Numbered from the stretch's first letter, positions 51,729 through 60,244 are shown. The stretch: DNA of 64,000 bases from JAVXGM01 sp036657395 (GCA_036657395.1 JAVXGM010000005.1:62001-126000); one strand, 5' to 3'. Notes: generated from the sequence alone by a model not told the origin. Numbers and translations are program-made.

Positions 51729-52562
51729 CTACTTCTCGTTTCTTCTCTTTACAATTGATTTATCGGAAGCCTTATTTTTCTTTCTAGTCTTATATCCTAA
51801 TGCAGGCTTACCCCAAGGTGTTACTGGACTAACTCTACCGATTCCAGTCTTACCTTCACCACCACCGTGTGGATGGTCGTTAGGATTCATTACAGAACCT
51901 CTCACTGTAGGTCTAAAGCCCATGTGACGTTTTCTGCCAGCTTTACCAATCTGAATATTGGCATGATCTCCATTACCAACTTCTCCAATTGTAGCTCTAC
52001 ATTCGATTCTTACTTTTCTTACTTCTCCAGAAGGAAGTCTAATTTGCGCTTCCTTACCTTCCTTAGCCATAAGCTGTGCACCGTTTCCGGCTGATCTTAC
52101 CATCTGTGCACCTTTTCCCGGTTTCATTTCCACGTTGTGGATAATTGTACCTACCGGGATATTTACTAGTGGAAGTGCATTGCCTACTTTGATGTCAGAC
52201 TCTGATCCTGATTCAACTATATCTCCAACATATAATTTTTCTGGAGCGATGATGTATCTTTTCTCACCATCAGCGTAATTGATAAGTGCAATATTTGCAC
52301 TTCTGTTTGGGTCATACTCAATCGTCGCTACTTTTCCTGGAATACCATCCTTGTTTCTTTTGAAATCGATGATTCTATACTTTGGTCTGTAGCCGCCACC
52401 TCTATGTCTTACTGTAATCTTACCTCTGGAATTTCTACCAGAATTTTTTTTCAAGGTTACCGTAAGAGATTTTTCTGGGGTGCTTGCTGTGATTTCTTCA
52501 AAAGTTGAAACCGTCATTCCTCTTAAACCAGGAGTGGTCGGATTATACTTTTTAATTCCCAT
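51729..52562 (-). CDS. rplB: 50S ribosomal protein L2
   Basis: L2 of 277 residues, essential for peptidyl transferase centre assembly. MGIKKYNPTTPGLRGMTVSTFEEIT, RHRGGGYRPKYRIIDFKR, and the C-terminal VMNPNDHPHGGGEGKTGIGR with the conserved histidine. Confidence 0.98.
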   Translation of the reverse strand: MGIKKYNPTTPGLRGMTVSTFEEITASTPEKSLTVTLKKNSGRNSRGKITVRHRGGGYRPKYRIIDFKRNKDGIPGKVATIEYDPNRSANIALINYADGEKRYIIAPEKLYVGDIVESGSESDIKVGNALPLVNIPVGTIIHNVEMKPGKGAQMVRSAGNGAQLMAKEGKEAQIRLPSGEVRKVRIECRATIGEVGNGDHANIQIGKAGRKRHMGFRPTVRGSVMNPNDHPHGGGEGKTGIGRVSPVTPWGKPALGYKTRKKNKASDKSIVKRRNEK

Positions 52563-52580
52563 ATTGTCCTACCTCCTATT

Positions 52581-52871
52581 TTATAAGCCCTGGAAGAATT
52601 CAATTTCCTTACTTTTATCAGTAAGGGTAACGATTGCCTTCTTTGAAGCGGCAGTCATACCTACGTTTCTTCCCATTCTCTTCTCTTTACCAATAACGTT
52701 CATAATGTTCACTTTTTTTACATCTACACCGAAGATTTCTTCAACTGCTAGCTTGACCTGAGTCTTGTTAGAGTTTACTGCAACCTTGAATGTGTATTTC
52801 TTTACCTGTGCATCTTCCATACTTCTTTCTGAAATTACAGGTTTGATAATTACATCATAAGGCGTTTTCAT
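52581..52871 (-). CDS. rplW: 50S ribosomal protein L23
   Basis: L23 of 96 residues, the docking site for trigger factor and SRP at the tunnel exit. YDVIIKPVISERSMEDAQVKKYTFKV and VAVEEIFGVDVKKVNIMNVIGKEKRMGR are typical. It overlaps the rplD stop by one base. Confidence 0.97.
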   Translation of the reverse strand: MKTPYDVIIKPVISERSMEDAQVKKYTFKVAVNSNKTQVKLAVEEIFGVDVKKVNIMNVIGKEKRMGRNVGMTAASKKAIVTLTDKSKEIEFFQGL

Positions 52872-53494
52872 TATGAGTACACCTCCTCAATCTTATTTAC
52901 AGCTTCCTGAGTAATAATGAAGTTTGTGTGATTTATAATCTCATATACGTTCATTGTGGATACTAGTGCTGTTCTCACTCCCGGAATATTTGCAGCTGAC
53001 TTAATTACGTTTTCATCTTTTTCAGATAAAATAATCAGCGTTTTCTTTCCGGCCTTAACGTTTTCTAGTACTTTAACCATTTCCTTTGTCTTAGGAGCTT
53101 CAAATTTTAATTCATCTAAAATGATGAGTTCATTTTCTACCACCTTTGAGGAAAGTGCTGATTTCATTGCCAGCTTTCTAAGCTTCTTAGGTAATGAATA
53201 TCTATAATCTCTTGGTTTTGGTGCGAATACGATACCGCCACCGATCTGACTTGGGTCTGTTATACTACCCTGTCTGTGACGTCCAGTTCCTTTCTGTCTG
53301 AAAGGTTTTCTACCGCCGCCTCGTACTTCTGCTCTTGTCTTAGCTGACTGTGTTCCCTGTCTCTGGTTAGCCAAGTAATTTTTTACTACTGCGTGAACAG
53401 CGTTCTGGTTTGGCTCGATTCCAAAGATATCATCGTTAAGATCGATTGTTCCAGCTTCTGCTCCTGCCATGTTTAGCATTGTAACTTTTGCCAT
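52871..53494 (-). CDS. rplD: 50S ribosomal protein L4
   Basis: L4 of 207 residues, reaching into the exit tunnel. RAEVRGGGRKPFRQKGTGRHRQGSITDPSQIGGGIVFAPKPRDY is the tunnel loop and signature. In E. coli L4 represses the S10 operon through its leader RNA; here too a structured leader precedes rpsJ. Confidence 0.98.
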   Translation of the reverse strand: MAKVTMLNMAGAEAGTIDLNDDIFGIEPNQNAVHAVVKNYLANQRQGTQSAKTRAEVRGGGRKPFRQKGTGRHRQGSITDPSQIGGGIVFAPKPRDYRYSLPKKLRKLAMKSALSSKVVENELIILDELKFEAPKTKEMVKVLENVKAGKKTLIILSEKDENVIKSAANIPGVRTALVSTMNVYEIINHTNFIITQEAVNKIEEVYS

Positions 53495-53520
53495 TTTACT
53501 TCCTCCTTCCCGAAGTCATT

Positions 53521-54156
53521 CTATTTGTTCAAACACTTAACTGCGTTTTGAACACGTACCAGATTGCCCTTAGGACCTGGGATAGCGCCTTTAACAAGCA
53601 GTAAGTTTCTGTCTTCAATAACTTTTACTAGTACAACGTTTTGTACTGTTACGGTATCTCTTCCCATTCTACCAGGACCCGCATTCCCTTTGAATACTCT
53701 TCCTGGATAAGAAGCTCCCGCTAATGCTCCGGCAAGTCTCTTATGTTTTGAACCATGGGTCATAGGGCCTCTTGAATGTCCATTTCTCTTAATGTTACCC
53801 TGTGTTCCTTTACCCTTTGAAATGCCTGTAACGTCTAGTTTAGTACCTTCTTCGAATTCAGCAACTGTGATAACCTGTCCAAGTTCATAAGCTTCACCAT
53901 CTGCCACTGTGAATTCAGCTAGGTGTCTTTTTACAGAAACACCGCTCTTTTCAAAGTGACCAGTCATTGGCTTGTTTACTCTCTGTGGCTTTGCATCTTC
54001 AAAGCCAATCTGAACGGCATTGTAACCGTCTGTTTCAACAGTCTTAATCTGAGTTACTGTCTCTGGGCCTGCTTCGATTACAGTTACAGGAATTACTTCT
54101 CCTGCTTCTGTGAAAATCTGAGTCATTCCCACTTTCTTTCCTAAAATTGCTTTCAT
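53521..54156 (-). CDS. rplC: 50S ribosomal protein L3
   Basis: L3 of 211 residues, reaching the peptidyl transferase centre. MKAILGKKVGMTQIF, the extension GTQGNIKRNGHSRGPMTHGSKHKR and PGRVFKGNAGPGRMGRDTVTVQN are diagnostic. GGAGGAAAAAT precedes ATG. It is separated from rpsJ by an unusual 145-base gap with inverted repeats. Confidence 0.98.
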   Translation of the reverse strand: MKAILGKKVGMTQIFTEAGEVIPVTVIEAGPETVTQIKTVETDGYNAVQIGFEDAKPQRVNKPMTGHFEKSGVSVKRHLAEFTVADGEAYELGQVITVAEFEEGTKLDVTGISKGKGTQGNIKRNGHSRGPMTHGSKHKRLAGALAGASYPGRVFKGNAGPGRMGRDTVTVQNVVLVKVIEDRNLLLVKGAIPGPKGNLVRVQNAVKCLNK

Positions 54157-54202
54157 ATTTTTCCTCCTGTGTTCTTACAGCGGATTGCCCTGGTTTGGCT
54201 TC

Positions 54203-54294
54203 AAGCATTAAGCTTTGCTCTGACCCTCTCATGCAATCTTACTAAGGGGAGTACCCTTAACATTGTAATGTGATACGCCTTCCAGCGAATGCTT
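54203..54294 (-). promoter_or_regulatory. Candidate structured RNA in the rpsJ-rplC intergenic region
   Basis: On the minus-strand RNA a 7-bp helix (AAGCATT 54294-54288 with AATGCTT 54209-54203) could close a multi-branch structure. Inside lie a 6-bp hairpin (TAAGGG / CCCTTA, 54243-54259), a CATT-AC-AATG hairpin and a TTGC/GCAA helix. It sits upstream of the rplC ribosome binding site. Pairing was judged by eye only. Confidence 0.45.
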
Positions 54295-54301
54295 ATTCCT
54301 A

Positions 54302-54613
54302 CTAAAGCTTGATCTCAATATCAACTCCGGCAGGTAAGTCCAACTTTGTTAGTGCATCTGTTGTCTTTGCTGTTGCACTGTTAATGTCGATTAGTCTTTT
54401 GTGAGTTCTTTGTTCGAACTGCTCTCTTGAGTCCTTGTATTTGTGTACGGCTCTCAAGACTGTGATGATTTCTTTTTCTGTTGGCAGCGGAATTGGACCT
54501 GAAACTTCTGCGCCAGTTTTCTTGGCTGCTTCTACGATCTTCGCTGCGCTCTGGTCTAATAACGCATGGTCATAGGCCTTAAGCTTAATTCTGATTTTTT
54601 GTAATTCGCTCAT
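54302..54613 (-). CDS. rpsJ: 30S ribosomal protein S10
   Basis: S10 of 103 residues, also the NusE antitermination factor. KIRIKLKAYDHALLDQSAAKIVEAAKKTGAEVSGPIPLPTEKE and the NusB/NusG-contacting loop EQFEQRTHKRLIDI. ATG 54613 follows AGGAGGAAGAAA. It is the first gene of the S10-spc-alpha supercluster. Confidence 0.98.
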   Translation of the reverse strand: MSELQKIRIKLKAYDHALLDQSAAKIVEAAKKTGAEVSGPIPLPTEKEIITVLRAVHKYKDSREQFEQRTHKRLIDINSATAKTTDALTKLDLPAGVDIEIKL

Positions 54614-54850
54614 TTTCTTCCTCCTAATTTTTTGTACTGTTTTCGCTACGCTCGTACAAGGGGTTCTCAATGCCTTATTTTTTAAACGTATACTTGATTT
54701 TGCTTGTCTCGTACACGGCTCCGTGTGTTTCCTTGTTTTTTACACAAAGCAAAAATTCAGCGAATCCCTTCGACCCCATCTGGTGGGGACAATTCTCCGT
54801 AGAAATTATCCTTTAGCAAGGTAACTTCCTACTTCCTCGCCTTACACAAG
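54614..54850 (-). promoter_or_regulatory. Long structured 5' leader of the S10 operon
   Basis: About 237 bases separate the predicted transcription start from rpsJ. The minus-strand RNA has several hairpins: CCCCA/TGGGG, ACACGG/CCGTGT, and TTGTAC/GTACAA just before the ribosome binding site. No coding frame is convincing. A ribosomal-protein (L4-like) autoregulatory or attenuation role is inferred by analogy with E. coli; I do not recognise a named Rfam family. Confidence 0.5.
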
Positions 54851-54857
54851 CCTCTGT

Positions 54858-54886
54858 AGTATATATCAGTTTTTTCCATAATGCAA
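54858..54886 (-). promoter_or_regulatory. Promoter of the S10-spc-alpha supercluster
   Basis: On the minus strand TTGCAT, a 17-base spacer and TATACT, with an A/T-rich region upstream (54887-54930) that could act as an UP element. The remaining stretch 54931-55070 between the divergent promoters shows no gene; I see nothing else convincing in it. Confidence 0.75.
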
Positions 54887-55074
54887 GAGTATAGAGAAAA
54901 AAAGATGAATTTTTTTCACACTTTTTATTGCCTCACTATTATGTGTTTTCAACAGGTCTAGACTGCCATCTCTGCACACGCCTCCAGGTGTTTCTTTTTA
55001 AAGGCTAAATTGGGCATTCTTATGCTTATACCCCTATATATAGGTGATTTAGCGAAGATTCATTAAAGTATTTA

Positions 55075-55103
55075 TTGACATAGGTACTTATGAGTGCTAT
55101 CTT
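55075..55103 (+). promoter_or_regulatory. Promoter of the EamA permease gene
   Basis: TTGACA, 17 bases, TATCTT, about 35 bases before the start codon. It is divergent from the S10 promoter. Confidence 0.65.
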
Positions 55104-55138
55104 TATTCCTTGACATATTAAACATAAAGGAGAGCAAC

Positions 55139-56032
55139 ATGTGGTTTATTTTTTCACTAGTTACAATTTTTGCTTGGGGTGGTAGCAACCTGCTCCAAAA
55201 GATGGGAACCAACCCAAAGGACGAAAACAGTCATTGGAAAATTATCGTTTTTGTGGGATTCGTTATGGGCTTACACGCCATAGGATACATGATTTTTAAG
55301 GATTATCATTTTGACTTTTTCAACATGATTAAATATTTTCCCGTATCTCTTCTATATATAGTCTCTATGGGGGCTAGCTATGTAGGTCTTAGGTACATGG
55401 ATCTTTCTATTCTAGCTCCTGTATGTAATTCCTCTGGGGCTGTCACCGCCATTTTGTGTTTTTTCATCTTAGGCCAACCATTAACTTCCCTACAACTGTT
55501 TGGGATTGTAGTGGTTTGTATTGGAATATTCCTTGTTTCCTACTTTGAGAAACGAGAAGATGATAAAAGACTTCGTGCTGAGGGTACAGTAATAGAAAAG
55601 AAGTATACTCATGGTTTGATGGCATTAATCTTTCCCTTAACATATTGTGTCCTCGATGGACTTGGATCTTTTGCTGATGCCTTGTATCTTCAATATTACA
55701 TTTCAGAACAAGATGCGCTCCTGTCCTATGAATTTACTTTTCTCATTGCGGGAATCTTTGCGTTTATATATGTAAAGTATATAAAGAAGTCTAAATTTGT
55801 TTTCGCTGAAGATCGACTAAAAGGGCTTGGCGGTGTTTGTGAAATGATTGGCCAATTTACTTACGTCTTTGCCATGTCAAGCAACGCAGTAGTCGCTGCC
55901 CCCCTTATCGCTTCCTACTGTGTAATCTCAGTGCTCATGTCTAGACTGGTTTTAAAAGAAAGGCTAACCCGACTTCAATACGCAGCTATAATGATTGTAA
56001 TGATAGGTATTGCCGTCCTGGGAATTGAATAA
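55139..56032 (+). CDS. EamA/DMT-superfamily permease
   Basis: A 297-residue membrane protein with about ten transmembrane helices in two EamA-like halves: the first includes AWGGSNLLQKMG and YVGLRYMDLSILAPVCNSSGAV, the second YVFAMSSNAVVAAPLIASYCVISVLMSRLVLKERL. DMT proteins export or import small metabolites; substrate is unknown. ATG 55139 has AAAGGAG upstream; the GTG at 55094 lies within the promoter. It is monocistronic with its own promoter and terminator. Confidence 0.9.
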   Translation: MWFIFSLVTIFAWGGSNLLQKMGTNPKDENSHWKIIVFVGFVMGLHAIGYMIFKDYHFDFFNMIKYFPVSLLYIVSMGASYVGLRYMDLSILAPVCNSSGAVTAILCFFILGQPLTSLQLFGIVVVCIGIFLVSYFEKREDDKRLRAEGTVIEKKYTHGLMALIFPLTYCVLDGLGSFADALYLQYYISEQDALLSYEFTFLIAGIFAFIYVKYIKKSKFVFAEDRLKGLGGVCEMIGQFTYVFAMSSNAVVAAPLIASYCVISVLMSRLVLKERLTRLQYAAIMIVMIGIAVLGIE

Positions 56033-56045
56033 TTTTCTAAATGAT

Positions 56046-56089
56046 AAAAAAGGCAGTTTCAATTATTAAAAATTGAAACTGCCTTTTTT
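56046..56089. terminator. Bidirectional terminator between EamA permease and PfkB kinase
   Basis: A perfect 19-bp inverted repeat (arms begin AAAAAAGGCAGTTTC) with a 6-base loop and A/T-rich ends, serving the two convergent genes. Confidence 0.92.
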
Positions 56090-56099
56090 ATTTCTAAGA

Positions 56100-56990
56100 T
56101 TATTTGAATTCTGCTGTGCTCATCCTTGGATTGACTGCATTTCTAATTTCCATTGCAACTGCTGATGCAGCCATGCCATACTTGGCTAAGCTTTCTACAT
56201 CCATTCCTTTTGTGTACCCATCTAGCAATGCGGCGGAAAATCCATCCCCTGCACCTATTTGGTTCTCAAAGCTTAGAATGTTTTCTGGGCGAATAATCCC
56301 TGCGGTGATGCCTTCTCTATAATATACACCCCCGCCGCTCATTGTAATAAATATTCTCTTTACCCCTTGGTCGGAAAACCATTGCCCTGCTGCCATAAGC
56401 TGATCCTCACTTAAAATTTCGCTGCCAAAGAGAGCTTCTGCCTCTTCTCTGTTAGGCTTAATAGTATGAAACTTACCTATAATATCCTTTGCCTTCTTGG
56501 CGCCTTCTGTGGATGTAGGATCAAAGAACAAAGGCTTGTCTACTGTTTGTACAATATATTTAATCACTTCTTCTGAAAGATTTCCATCTATTGCTATCAT
56601 GTCTGAGTTGTCAATTACACTTTTTCCACTGTCAACAACTTTCTTATCAATAAATGCGAATACATCTTGGTTTCTTATGTCCATTTCCAAATCCCCTACC
56701 ATATTGAGTAGCTGTACGTTCATCGCCGTATTTTGACCGTCTACTAAGCAAAGATACTCTGTGTTTATGGATAACTCTCCTAACTCACGTTTTGCACTTC
56801 TCCCGGCAAAATCATTGCCAGTGGCAGAAATAAATGCAACATCACTGCCCATTCTCCCTAAATTTTCTGCAATGTTTCGTCCTGTTCCACTATAGGAAAT
56901 ATCAATAGTGCCTGGATTGTGATCTGCCATTGGCTGACCATCAAAGCTACCTATAATTTCTCCCGTAATTGCTCCAATAATTGTAATCAT
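56100..56990 (-). CDS. PfkB-family carbohydrate kinase, pseudouridine-kinase-like
   Basis: A 296-residue ribokinase-fold enzyme. The N-terminal SGTGRNIAENLGRMG, FDPTSTEGAKKA and HTIKPNREEAEALFG resemble PsuK/YeiC, which phosphorylates pseudouridine; the catalytic and anion-hole signature is NQIGAGDGFSAALLDGY. No psuG glycosidase lies next to it, so the substrate call is tentative; other nucleosides or sugars are possible. It is 16 bases downstream of a uridine-kinase-like gene, which supports nucleoside salvage. Confidence 0.82.
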   Translation of the reverse strand: MITIIGAITGEIIGSFDGQPMADHNPGTIDISYSGTGRNIAENLGRMGSDVAFISATGNDFAGRSAKRELGELSINTEYLCLVDGQNTAMNVQLLNMVGDLEMDIRNQDVFAFIDKKVVDSGKSVIDNSDMIAIDGNLSEEVIKYIVQTVDKPLFFDPTSTEGAKKAKDIIGKFHTIKPNREEAEALFGSEILSEDQLMAAGQWFSDQGVKRIFITMSGGGVYYREGITAGIIRPENILSFENQIGAGDGFSAALLDGYTKGMDVESLAKYGMAASAVAMEIRNAVNPRMSTAEFK

Positions 56991-57005
56991 TTCCTTTTTC
57001 TCCTT

Positions 57006-58670
57006 CTACTCTACAAATATACTTCCACCAATAAATTCTCTAATAATTGAATTGTTGGGGATAATTGAGTCATCTTCTATTACGTCAAATGCATCAATAA
57101 ACTTTAACATTCTCACTGCCTCACTATGTTCTGGTTGGTCTTGCTCAATAGCTTCTAGCAGTGGCTTTGCATATTTCTTAAGCACGGCTAATTCGTAGGT
57201 CAATGCCGAGTTAAACAAAACGTCAGCCTCTCCACTAAACGGGAAGATGTTTTTATCTTCTCCAGCTCGCACCTTAGGCCACTCTGCAATGGTGCTTCTC
57301 CCACTATGACCTCGATAAAGATAGTCTCTTACCATACGCCTAAGCATTCGTGCATCAGTTGTAGGGATCCTATTATGACTGTCCACATTAAGTTGGGTGA
57401 ATGGGCTGATATATATTTTGAATTTATTTTCATCTTTAACATATGGAGTTAAAGCTTGGTTTAATCCATGAATCCCTTCGATAACAATAGGCTGATGGGC
57501 TTTAATGGAGGTAATTCTCTTTCCAAAATTCTTTTTCCCTTCAATAAAATCAAAGGCTGGTAAATCCACAACTTCCCCTGCCATAAGCTTGTTTAGATGG
57601 TCATTGAATAGCTCAATATCAAGGACATCTAAATTTTCAAAGTTAGGGTTTCCTTCCTCATCAAGAGGTGCCAAATATCGCTCGGTAAAGTAATCGTCTG
57701 TACCTAGGTAAAGAGGCTCTAAGCCATTGACTCTAAGCTGTATGCACAGTCTCCTTGCAAAAGTAGTCTTTCCCGATGAAGATGGGCCTGCAATAAGAAT
57801 AATCCGTTTTTTCTCTCCAGTAATCATGTCAGCGATCTCAGATATTTTCTTTTCATGAAGTGCTTCAGATAACAATATCAAATCCTTATACTCCCCGTTT
57901 TCTACCTTCCTATTAAGGTCGGGCAAATATGATACTCCTGTAAGCTTATTCCACTTCTTAGCTTCACCGAAGGCTAAGCATAATTTCTTTTCATCAACAT
58001 AGGGTGGAATCTCATTTGGGTTTGATGGATATGGAAACCTAAGGATTACGCCACGTCTGTATTTTTTTAGTTGAAAATGTTTTATATATCCGGTGGAGGG
58101 CACCATGTGCCCATAAAAAAAGTTCCAACAATTATCTATACTATAAAATTTTGCAGAAGTAAGCCCTTTTAGGCTTTGCATAAGTTGAAATTTCTCAGTG
58201 TACCCCTCATCTGCGAGAAACTTTAAAGCTTCCTTTCTTGGAAGGATATGTTTAACAATAGGTTTATCTGCTTTGACCAATTTCTCCATTCTAAGCTCAA
58301 TGGCTTTGACCTGATTTTGAGTGATTGGCAGTTTTGTTTTAATCTGTGTATACAATCCCTTGTTTAGAGAGTTTTGAATTTCCACAGGAACTTTACCTAG
58401 AACATCTTCAATAGCCTTTAAGTAAATTAATGACAAACTATATTGATAAATCAAATTTGCTCCATGATTTCTCATGTCTAAAAGTTCAATGCTTGAAAGG
58501 CCAGTGGTCATATTAGTCAGCTCTACAATCTTCCCATCAGCCTTTGCAGCAAGAATTGTATATGGCAAATCCTTCCCATATATTTCACAAAGTTCTTCAA
58601 TGGTAACATCTTCTTTGGCTTCTATTAATATGTCTTCTTCTCTGGGTCCTAATTTCAAATTGATTTTCAT
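57006..58670 (-). CDS. TGS-domain nucleoside kinase (uridine kinase-like)
   Basis: A 554-residue protein of a distinct Firmicute family. The N-terminus (about 1-65) resembles a TGS domain, residues ~70-200 resemble the threonyl-tRNA synthetase second domain (GYIKHFQLKKYRRGVILRFP nearby), and the C-terminal ~270 residues are a uridine kinase/phosphoribulokinase fold with Walker A GPSSSGKTT and DDYF. It probably phosphorylates a nucleoside; why it carries synthetase-like modules is unclear. It is co-transcribed with the PfkB kinase. Confidence 0.88.
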   Translation of the reverse strand: MKINLKLGPREEDILIEAKEDVTIEELCEIYGKDLPYTILAAKADGKIVELTNMTTGLSSIELLDMRNHGANLIYQYSLSLIYLKAIEDVLGKVPVEIQNSLNKGLYTQIKTKLPITQNQVKAIELRMEKLVKADKPIVKHILPRKEALKFLADEGYTEKFQLMQSLKGLTSAKFYSIDNCWNFFYGHMVPSTGYIKHFQLKKYRRGVILRFPYPSNPNEIPPYVDEKKLCLAFGEAKKWNKLTGVSYLPDLNRKVENGEYKDLILLSEALHEKKISEIADMITGEKKRIILIAGPSSSGKTTFARRLCIQLRVNGLEPLYLGTDDYFTERYLAPLDEEGNPNFENLDVLDIELFNDHLNKLMAGEVVDLPAFDFIEGKKNFGKRITSIKAHQPIVIEGIHGLNQALTPYVKDENKFKIYISPFTQLNVDSHNRIPTTDARMLRRMVRDYLYRGHSGRSTIAEWPKVRAGEDKNIFPFSGEADVLFNSALTYELAVLKKYAKPLLEAIEQDQPEHSEAVRMLKFIDAFDVIEDDSIIPNNSIIREFIGGSIFVE

Positions 58671-58744
58671 ATTTTCTTCTCCCCTGCCCCACTTTTTAAC
58701 ATTGACTTACAGTATAGCATATTTTCTTTCTTTGCAACAAAAAA

Positions 58745-58761
58745 CCGCCTATAAAAGGCGG
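58745..58761 (-). terminator. Terminator of the Cys-rich miniprotein gene
   Basis: 6-bp stem (CCGCCT / AGGCGG) with a 5-base loop and T runs on both strands, 17 bases past the miniprotein stop. Confidence 0.75.
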
Positions 58762-58778
58762 ATTTTTTTGTTACATAA

Positions 58779-58940
58779 CTAGCAGCAATCGCATGACGGC
58801 ATACAAGGTTCTTCTCTTTGACAGCATTCTTCTTTACCACAACCTACAGAACCTGGGTTACAAAAAATCATCACTAAGATTAAAAAGAAAAACAAAAGAG
58901 ATGGATCAATACCTTCTTTGCTTTTACAACCATTCATCAT
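58779..58940 (-). CDS. Cysteine-rich membrane miniprotein (53 residues)
   Basis: A short gene with a strong CAGGAGG box seven bases before ATG ATG. The product has a polar start (MMNGCKSKEGIDPS), one hydrophobic helix (LLFFFLILVMIFC) and a C-terminal segment with eight further cysteines in CGKEECC, CMPSCDCC-like clusters. I do not recognise a family. It might bind metal, form disulphides or act as a spore-coat or envelope peptide. Its own terminator and RBS support expression. Confidence 0.75.
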   Translation of the reverse strand: MMNGCKSKEGIDPSLLFFFLILVMIFCNPGSVGCGKEECCQREEPCMPSCDCC

Positions 58941-59043
58941 AAAAATACCTCCTGAATTTTATATTTGCTATTACTATATGCCATATAAAAAAAATATGTT
59001 CATTATGAATGTACGCCTTCATGAAAATTGCTATTTCTATGAC

Positions 59044-59283
59044 TTATAAGTCTCGCCCTTCTAGTAATTCCACTACCTTTCTCATCTCGTCTGGATGGAG
59101 AGTAATTCCCTTTGACATATGCTCGTGTTCCTCATCCCAATCTCTAAGATCATACTTTGGGTTGCCACCGTTCCAAGCCACCATGTTTAGTTCCTTTGTC
59201 CATCCACTAGTATTCACTGCCAACACGCCAATATTCTCCTTGATCTCAAAAACTACGGCCCTATCTTTATCATTTACTGCCAT
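59044..59283 (-). CDS. YdbC/PC4-like single-stranded DNA-binding protein
   Basis: A 79-residue protein of the YdbC family, structurally similar to the eukaryotic coactivator PC4. Hallmarks: FEIKENIGVLAVNTSGWTKELNMVAWNGGNPKYDLRDWDEEHEHMSKGITL. Family members dimerise and bind single-stranded DNA; the cellular role in bacteria is unclear. It is a single-gene unit with A/T-rich flanks. Confidence 0.9.
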   Translation of the reverse strand: MAVNDKDRAVVFEIKENIGVLAVNTSGWTKELNMVAWNGGNPKYDLRDWDEEHEHMSKGITLHPDEMRKVVELLEGRDL

Positions 59284-59371
59284 TTTCCTATCTCCTTTCC
59301 CAATTATTCAAAACCCCTTTGTTTTGTATCTGAATTATAGTTTAATTGGAAATATTTGTCAATACATTTTT

Positions 59372-60244
59372 TTACATTTTTGTGTGGCTTTCTTCAAATG
59401 CCGCACTGCTGCTAATATGGGAAAATATTTTTTCTCCGTTTATGAAAAACTCGTAGTGAACCTTACACGAGGCACTTTCATGGATTATCCGTTCCATTTC
59501 ACCATCACTAGGTGCGTACAAAGGTTTTGGGTTTGGTTCTATAAGGCGTACTTGTAATTTTTTATTTCTTTGGCGAAGTATAACACTATTCTCATCTATT
59601 GCCAGGATTTTCGCCCCTAAATAAGTGGCCAAGCGATATTCTTTGCCCCCCACATACACAAACCCTATAGTCCCTATAAACCCTCCCTTAATCATTGGAA
59701 TGGTTGCTACACAAAGCATAACTCCACAATCCTGCCAATTTGCCTGAGTCCAAAGGTATTCCTTTGGGAATGAAGCACCTCTATCTCCCTCTATATATCC
59801 TCGTCCATTGTGAAAAGTATAAATTTTACCATTGTAGGTCAGCTTTCCATCCACTTGATGTACCATACTAACAACAGTATGCCTGCATTCCATAAATGGA
59901 ACATAGCGAAAAGGCCCCATAATGTCATATTTAGGTTTTGAAATGTGTTTATAGTCAAGTTTTCCCTGTAAGTTTGGTAAGTTAAATCTACATCCTCTTT
60001 GGGAAAATGAACAACCCCCTAATCGGAGGCAAAATCTATCCTTAGCAGGCTGAAACTCTTCAACTGAAAATGGAATATTTTCCTGTCCTTCATTGGTTAT
60101 GATCTGAAGAGATGCTGACTTCTCCCCCATAGAATTCACATGATATGCTGGAATCATAGCAATGGTGTCTTTAGTATTTTGATGTTTTAAATACCAACCT
60201 TCAAAGTAGGTTTTCCTCTTCCGATTCCCATGGAAATTAATCAT
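59372..60244 (-). CDS. Tocopherol cyclase-like family protein
   Basis: A 290-residue beta-rich protein resembling the bacterial branch of the tocopherol cyclase family: KTYFEGWYLKHQN, AMIPAYHVNSMGEKSASLQII, HNGRGYIEGDRGASFPKEYLWTQANW and a C-terminal region that returns to short strands. No tocopherol synthesis is expected in a Clostridium, so the actual ligand is unknown; a lipocalin-like or hydroxysteroid-binding role is possible. Its start overlaps the FAD/Rieske gene by eight bases, so the two are probably used together. Confidence 0.85.
   Translation of the reverse strand: MINFHGNRKRKTYFEGWYLKHQNTKDTIAMIPAYHVNSMGEKSASLQIITNEGQENIPFSVEEFQPAKDRFCLRLGGCSFSQRGCRFNLPNLQGKLDYKHISKPKYDIMGPFRYVPFMECRHTVVSMVHQVDGKLTYNGKIYTFHNGRGYIEGDRGASFPKEYLWTQANWQDCGVMLCVATIPMIKGGFIGTIGFVYVGGKEYRLATYLGAKILAIDENSVILRQRNKKLQVRLIEPNPKPLYAPSDGEMERIIHESASCKVHYEFFINGEKIFSHISSSAAFEESHTKM

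Noticed and set aside
54044..54232. Minus-strand frame spanning the rpsJ-rplC gap into rplC
   Set aside because: It overlaps rplC in another frame and has no family resemblance; structure in the gap is better explained as RNA.
54931..55070. A riboswitch before the EamA permease
   Set aside because: The region lies upstream of the permease promoter, so it would not be in that transcript.
55094..55138. Upstream GTG start for the EamA permease
   Set aside because: The GTG lies within the predicted promoter spacer and -10, and AAAGGAG is correctly placed before ATG 55139.
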